Shown here in pieces: positions 7,201 to 9,186 of a stretch of DNA of 9,186 nt. This DNA comes from Candidatus Kerfeldbacteria bacterium (GTDB lineage Bacteria > Patescibacteriota > Patescibacteriia > PEXW01), in assembly GCA_903867845.1 (NCBI GenBank), contig CAIPSZ010000106.1:1-9186 (forward strand), given 5' to 3'. The first letter of the stretch is position 1. Each line of letters opens with the position of its first letter. The notes below the pieces were generated by a model. It made no database searches and was not told the DNA's origin. It saw only the letters and a program-made list of their open reading frames with translations. Made by a program: the position numbers and the translations under genes.

Positions 7201-7971
7201 CAACGGCACAATGCCCGTCATGATGGTCCCCGTTGTGGGTTTGACGAAGCTAATCGTCGGTGCGGCAGCGTCGGGTGGTGGTGGCGCGTTGTGCACCTGT
7301 ACGTGTACGTCAGTTGCCGTTGCGGTGTTGCCAGCGGCATCCCGTGCAATTGCGGCAAGTGTGTGGGCGCCATCAGTCGTTGTGGCGGTATCCCAAGTGA
7401 GGTGGAACGGTGCCGACGTGACTTCGGCGCCAAGGCTCGCGCCATCCAAGGTGAACTGCACGCCAATTACGCCAAGATTATCCGTGGCACTGGCCGTCAC
7501 CGACGTTGTGCCCGAGAGAATGGTGTTGTCCCCTGGCGCGGTTACGGTCACCATAGGTGCGGTCGTGTCTGGTGCCGGTGCGTTGCTCACGCTCACGCTC
7601 ACGGTCTGCGAGTCAAGGATGTTACTCGCTGTGTCCGTGAGTTCGGCGACTAGGCCGTGACTGCCATTTGGGGTTTGGTTGGAATTCCACGTGAGCTCGT
7701 ACGGCAGTGCTGTGACCGGCGCCCCAATGGGAATGCCATCAATGAGGAATTGCACCGACGCAGTAGTGGCAGGGTCGGCAACCGAAGCAATCAAGGGGAT
7801 GCTGCCGGTAATGACGGCGTTGGCCGCCGGTGAGGCAAGTTGGATTCCCGCGGTTGTCGCGTGAGCCGTTGGTACCGTGAGTAGTGCACCAGGAGGCAAG
7901 ATGAGGATGCTAATGGCGATCGTGGCAATGCCCCGTGCCAGCCGTCGTTGATTTGTAGGGGAGAACATCAT
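4219..7971 (-). CDS. Large secreted multidomain surface protein: Ig-like, NTG repeats, DUF11-like (1250 aa)
   Basis: The protein has a signal peptide (RR near residues 9-10, hydrophobic core 14-31, likely cleavage after AHA at 38). Three bacterial Ig-like domains follow (about 42-130, 137-228, 237-326; core signature LDGxxLG, SAPF, WDT, ARDAAGN). Then come five Asn/Thr/Gly-rich repeats (328-748), two DUF11-like beta-sandwich domains (748-868 and 874-985, with LTDTLPPNANFVSAS), a proline linker (986-1008) with GRVLGAQ at 1011-1017, a third DUF11/CARDB-like domain (1021-1132), and an unrecognised tail (1133-1250). The tail has no LPXTG, PEP-CTERM or membrane segment. The whole chain has one cysteine (C318). 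The layout is that of an extracellular stalk or adhesin-like protein. Start ATG 7971 is backed by an in-frame TAG shortly upstream; no Shine-Dalgarno is present and the preceding bases are pyrimidines (CCTCTCCTCCCT). It is the middle gene of the cassette. Role in adhesion or surface layer is inferred, not shown. Confidence 0.93.
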   Translation of the reverse strand: MMFSPTNQRRLARGIATIAISILILPPGALLTVPTAHATTAGIQLASPAANAVITGSIPLIASVADPATTASVQFLIDGIPIGAPVTALPYELTWNSNQTPNGSHGLVAELTDTASNILDSQTVSVSVSNAPAPDTTAPMVTVTAPGDNTILSGTTSVTASATDNLGVIGVQFTLDGASLGAEVTSAPFHLTWDTATTTDGAHTLAAIARDAAGNTATATDVHVQVHNAPPPPDAAAPTISFVKPTTGTIMTGIVPLTVHASDDIGVVGVQYQLDGLNLGPEVTSAPFSTTWDTSTTGDGSHALTAIARDAAGNSSTCDPANVTVNNTGVINTNGATVDNGGSATATTGSNAANGHDSPVPVSVSTGNANAGVTVPNTINTNVTNFATPGIDGTVTVDNANQASLDNTATTTADSGNNVANGNRFSDISTGNANTFTAMVNAVNTDLTGANFNNQNQNFFENYSGSIDLLTAFLSMLTQSTALPTNVQVNNVSSGTITNTVTVDANTGGNVASGTRQSRINTGDVNVGTNILNLLNTNIVGSNWLFSAMNFFGNLTGDIILPGEGVLADLTGVSATTVNVSNQNVADISNSLAVNGDTGSNVALNNRDGATINTGSVVLQNSVVNQVNTNVVGSNFFSFIPHLFGGWSGSVIDPGGSGYLNAGVDPSATLSVSNANDATINNAITVNASTGSNTANSNRFAAINTGDINVATNLINVANTNFVGSNWFLGNVNVFGAWQGNIVYAYPDLALGEFFPTTAQPGEQVTFTLHYTNLGLSPAGNVKLTDTLPPNANFVSASNGGVLANGTVTWNLGQLPKQNGDNTVSVTVQIPDGLTIGQPYTFTNQGHISTTTPEPTKSNNDTTSLTTVLLPAHPQLVVSKTNSATGPVAAGDQIAYTVNATNTGDVPLTNVDIHDRLPDQHGGVLFEKDFTLDSLAVGATMTATYTLTVSPTSGAGVYTNTASASAQFQGASVQSSTATSSVTVFTRPVPAPVVTPAAPPVTPPTIPLVTGRVLGAQKVNKPAALIITHTSSAKATMSQGDKINFRVATANPGSVPLTNVVLTSTLTNGKTNTLHWNIGKIGANEAVVLTYTLTLDKNATVGKYQSVAAATGKATDGHLVRSNNAPVQFVVRALHKGGNLILANARRASSSPLIKGRGSMRSSSNGGLLFFNDAGKGITAWAYAQLTGSSITSILSQSKDPTDVAFVKTYNSGMALVGKKGKNGKVITASQVLADLKASPQFSWIFGTTH
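4576..5730 (-). repeat. Three DUF11/CARDB-like beta-sandwich modules with proline linker
   Basis: Residues 748-868, 874-985 and 1021-1132 each show the order 'xGxxxxYTxxxxNxGxxPLTNVxxxDxLP'. The typical phrases are FTLHYTNLGLSPAGNVKLTD, YTVNATNTGDVPLTNVDIHD and FRVATANPGSVPLTNVVLTS. A P-rich linker (986-1008) separates the second and third. Such modules are usual in cell-surface stalks. Confidence 0.8.
5728..6990 (-). repeat. Five Asn/Thr/Gly-rich 'NTG' repeats
   Basis: Residues 328-748 hold five units beginning near 328, 394, 487, 578 and 669, with a period of about 90 aa in the last four. The shared pattern is VxNxNxAxIxN, then TGxNxA, then INTGdxNV, then NxxNTNxVGSNWF, then FGxxxG. Regularly spaced small and Asn residues fit a beta-solenoid. 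The units match the two repeats of the neighbouring 186-aa protein in the first two thirds of the pattern. Confidence 0.85.
6994..7848 (-). repeat. Three tandem Ig-like domain repeats
   Basis: Residues 42-326 of the 1250-aa protein hold three copies of about 90-100 aa. The second and third are closest: both contain GVxGVQ, LDGxxLGxEVTSAPF, WDT and AIARDAAGN. At DNA level the stretch TTGCCAGCGGCATCCCG recurs near 7030 and 7327, about 297 bp apart, showing duplication in whole-domain steps. The family is the bacterial Ig domain common in secreted glycosidases and surface proteins. Confidence 0.85.
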
Positions 7972-8099
7972 AGGGAGGAGAGGTTGGTTGTTAGAGGAAT
8001 ACTTCTAGCGGTACAGTGGCTGGAAATCTTCGGTCAACGCTTCCGTCATTGCCAGCGCTGGCCGAAGGAAGGGAAGGAACTTCCCTCCTCCAGCTGCCA
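7972..8099 (-). promoter_or_regulatory. Spacer between the two secreted-protein genes, with hairpin and palindrome
   Basis: This 128-bp spacer holds a minus-strand hairpin at 8088-8068 (GGAGGGAAG, loop TTC, then CTTCCCTTC; 9 bp with one G-U). It also holds a perfect 12-bp palindrome GCCAGCGCTGGC at 8051-8062. Neither is followed by a T-run on the minus strand, so they are not clear terminators. They could act as an mRNA stabiliser, a processing site or a partial attenuator that keeps the small upstream product more abundant than the 1250-aa one. I see no promoter. Confidence 0.45.
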
Positions 8100-8660
8100 C
8101 TACTGCGTAACTGTGGTCCAGTTCGTGTTTGCGACTACGCCGACGGTCGTGAGAGCCGTTGCGTCGCCTGTGTTGATCATGCCACCCTTCGCGCGTGACG
8201 AGCCACCCATGCTGCCCGATGCTGCATCGGCAGTGTTGTTGCCCGTGTTCGCCAAAGAGGCCGCCATGGTGTTCACCGTGGCGTGGTTCTTGTTCTTCAC
8301 GTTCGCTGTGAGCGTGGTGTCTCCGTCGCGGGCGCCAGCATTGCCAGTCTGGTCGATCTGGGTCTGGTTGTCGTTCACGCCAACGAGGACGCCGGTCATG
8401 GCGTTCGCAGCGCCGGTGAGAATCATGCCACCGTTTGCACGCGATGAACCGCTCATGCTGCCAGAGAGTGCTCCGGCAGAGTTGTTACCGGTGTTCGACG
8501 TCGCAAAAGCGCCGGTATTAATCGTCGCTGAGCTGTCGTTCTTCACCGTGATCTTGGAGTTCAAGTCGCCGCTGGGTGTCCAGGTGTCAGCGAGAGCAAC
8601 GCTACCGCTGAAGAGGACGAGAGCTGCGATGGAACCGAATCCGAGTAATTTCTTGTTCAT
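8100..8660 (-). CDS. Small secreted protein with two NTG-type repeats (186 aa)
   Basis: The product has a classic signal peptide: MNKK, a hydrophobic core at about 5-20, and likely cleavage after ALA at residue 24. The mature part is almost entirely two repeats at residues 39-102 and 121-184, identical at 38 of 64 positions with no gap. Shared blocks are NTGNN, SGSM, GSSRA and GGMI. The composition (Asn, Thr, Gly, Ala, Ser; no cysteine; one Arg or Lys per turn) and spacing suggest a beta-solenoid or fibre subunit, but no known fibre family is recognised. The repeats match the NTG repeats of the following 1250-aa protein. The start at ATG 8660 has a strong Shine-Dalgarno, AAAGGGGGTG, 7 nt upstream. 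The stop is TAG. It is the first gene of the cassette and is preceded by a structured region rather than another gene. Confidence 0.92.
   Translation of the reverse strand: MNKKLLGFGSIAALVLFSGSVALADTWTPSGDLNSKITVKNDSSATINTGAFATSNTGNNSAGALSGSMSGSSRANGGMILTGAANAMTGVLVGVNDNQTQIDQTGNAGARDGDTTLTANVKNKNHATVNTMAASLANTGNNTADAASGSMGGSSRAKGGMINTGDATALTTVGVVANTNWTTVTQ
8109..8546 (-). repeat. Two 64-residue repeats (82-residue period) in the 186-aa protein
   Basis: Copy one is encoded at 8546-8355 and copy two at 8300-8109, spaced 246 bp start to start. At protein level 38 of 64 residues are identical. The DNA has drifted at third positions while protein blocks such as GSSRA and NTGNN are kept, which points to selection on the protein. 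Confidence 0.9.
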
Positions 8661-8667
8661 GTAAATT

Positions 8668-8701
8668 CACCCCCTTTCAATAAACCCGCGGGTTGCGGGT
8701 G
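8668..8701 (-). promoter_or_regulatory. Ribosome binding site with two competing hairpins
   Basis: On the minus strand ACCCGC (8700-8695) can pair perfectly with GCGGGT (8689-8684) around a 5-nt loop, leaving the Shine-Dalgarno AAAGGGGGTG (8677-8668) free. Alternatively CACCC (8701-8697) can pair with GGGTG (8672-8668), which covers the Shine-Dalgarno. The two pairings exclude each other because both use CACCC. A 12-bp palindrome AACCCGCGGGTT (8683-8694) overlaps them. This is the geometry of a translational on/off switch, but it is seen on paper only. Confidence 0.4.
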
Positions 8702-8711
8702 AGATCGTGTG

Positions 8712-8987
8712 CTGTGGCCAGAAAGGGACCTCCCACTGCTCGATGGCAGTCGATGGTCCGCTGTCGCTTTGGCCACAGACCTAGGTTGGTGTTTGGGATC
8801 TCCTCTGCGAGTGACGACGCACAGGAAATTGCGCGGACCAACCTAAGTCAGTGACCGAAGGGCATTGGCAAAGCACATAGAATGGAAGGAGCAGAGATAG
8901 TCTCTGTCCCAAATGCTTTGACCCGCGCAAGGGGGTATGGATGGTATTGAGAGCGGGAGCATCTCCGCTCATTGTTCGACCGTCACT
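8712..8987. ncRNA. Candidate large structured RNA or leader (about 276 nt), family unknown
   Basis: Three helical domains follow each other without linkers. Domain A: 8712-8720 with 8770-8778 (9 bp, CTGTGGCCA), containing nested stems 8726-8730/8755-8759 and 8735-8739/8746-8750. Domain B: 8778-8790 with 8837-8849 (12 Watson-Crick pairs plus one position that is G-U on the minus strand and A-C on the plus). Domain C: 8850-8855 with 8982-8987, enclosing 8869-8875/8914-8920, the hairpin 8892-8897/8901-8906 and the hairpin 8951-8957/8964-8970. A loop of B (8792-8798 and 8803-8808) can also pair with 8907-8913 and 8891-8896 inside C, a possible pseudoknot. Strand is unresolved: domain B favours the minus strand, while purine-rich loops and G-U extensions elsewhere favour the plus strand. 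If minus, it is the 5' leader of the surface cassette. I could not match it to RNase P RNA, tmRNA, SRP RNA or a riboswitch I know. Confidence 0.5.
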
Positions 8988-9186
8988 TGTCGATTCCTAC
9001 AGTAAACTCGTAGTTAATCTGCAGGAGTTCTTTTAGTCTACATTAGGTGCATGAAGTATAGAACCCATAAATATTCACGGTAGTCATATAAATCGCTTGT
9101 AACCAGCGTTTGCGTGTTCGAGGGGTGTGGATAACTCGTAGGTAATTTTGTCTAGTTCGTTATAACGTAGTATTCTCCATTTTTTA
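8988..9186. other. AT-richer intergenic stretch with a DnaA-box match and a direct repeat
   Basis: No protein gene is visible. TGTGGATAA at 9126-9134 is the reverse complement of the consensus DnaA box TTATCCACA. AACTCGTAGTTAAT (9005-9018) recurs as AACTCGTAGGTAAT (9133-9146), 13 of 14 bases, 128 bp apart; the second copy overlaps the end of the DnaA box. On the minus strand TATACT (9060-9055) and TAGACT lie in the right place for a cassette promoter but lack good -35 partners. Confidence 0.4.
9148..9176 (+). promoter_or_regulatory. Possible promoter reading out of the right edge
   Basis: TTGTCT (9148-9153) and TATTCT (9171-9176) are 17 bp apart, four of six matches each, in an AT-rich stretch that runs to the window end. 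A plus-strand gene may begin just beyond the edge; nothing in the window tests this. Confidence 0.25.

Noticed and set aside
6607..7660. Two overlapping long open frames (about 350 codons each) on the plus strand opposite the large surface protein
   Set aside because: They are antisense to the Ig and NTG-repeat coding region, whose GC-rich, repeat-biased codons lack stop complements. The minus-strand frame has a signal peptide and known domains; the plus frames show neither.
5728..7848. CRISPR array or other DNA-level tandem repeat
   Set aside because: The repetition follows protein domain periods of about 90-100 codons within one open frame, with third-position drift and no short identical direct repeats.
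8109..8546. Curli (CsgA/CsgB) type amyloid repeats
   Set aside because: The curlin spacing of Ser-x5-Gln-x-Gly-x4-Asn-x5-Gln is absent; resemblance is limited to being Asn/Gly-rich and repeated.
8951..8970. Terminator hairpin GAGCGGG...CCGCTC
   Set aside because: No T-run follows on either strand; it is better treated as one stem of the larger structured region.
8781..8972. 63-codon minus-strand open frame within the structured region
   Set aside because: No ribosome binding site, no domain-like composition, and it lies across strong complementary stems that better explain the sequence.
8712..8987. RNase P RNA, tmRNA or SRP RNA
   Set aside because: I looked on both strands for the GGAAAGTCC core of RNase P, the tRNA-like T arm and tag frame of tmRNA, and the GGAAGGAAGCA-type SRP loop, and found none.
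9004..9034. Weak terminator AACTC...GAGTT followed by CTTTT on the plus strand
   Set aside because: Only 5 bp with a 15-nt loop; too weak to call, although it would lie in the right place if the structured RNA is made from the plus strand.

Overview
The window is most simply read as chromosome from a Patescibacteria/CPR-type bacterium. That is an inference. It rests on a large secreted protein that joins Ig-like, Asn/Thr/Gly-rich and DUF11-like modules, on a 'GRVLGAQ' stretch of a kind I remember from CPR surface proteins, and on small unrecognised membrane proteins between housekeeping genes. GC content looks close to 50-55%. TAA, TAG and one TGA are used as stops, and long genes contain no in-frame TGA, so I see no sign of the Gly-UGA code of Gracilibacteria.

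Left part (1-3650): the 5' portion of valS (minus strand, running off the left edge), then a tsaD gene followed 45 bp later by a small membrane-protein gene, also on the minus strand. Two short, isolated plus-strand genes of unknown function (1051-1311 and 3089-3601) sit between them. Each has a strong Shine-Dalgarno sequence and its own rho-independent terminator.

Right part (3652-8660): a three-gene minus-strand cassette read from right to left. It encodes a 186-aa secreted protein with two copies of an 'NTG' repeat, a 1250-aa secreted protein with three Ig-like domains, five longer NTG repeats and three DUF11-like domains, and a small single-span membrane protein with a Ser/Thr/Pro-rich outer segment and a very basic inner tail. 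Both secreted proteins carry recognisably related repeats, so the cassette looks like a dedicated cell-surface or fibre system. The function is not known from sequence.

Far right (8661-9186): no credible protein gene. Positions 8712-8987 fold on paper into three helical domains that follow one another with no linker, plus a possible pseudoknot. This looks like a large structured RNA, either the cassette leader (minus strand) or an independent RNA. It is followed by an AT-richer stretch with a perfect DnaA-box sequence and a 14-bp direct repeat.

The two most interesting items are the shared repeat family with its three-gene cassette, and the unexplained structured RNA beside it.
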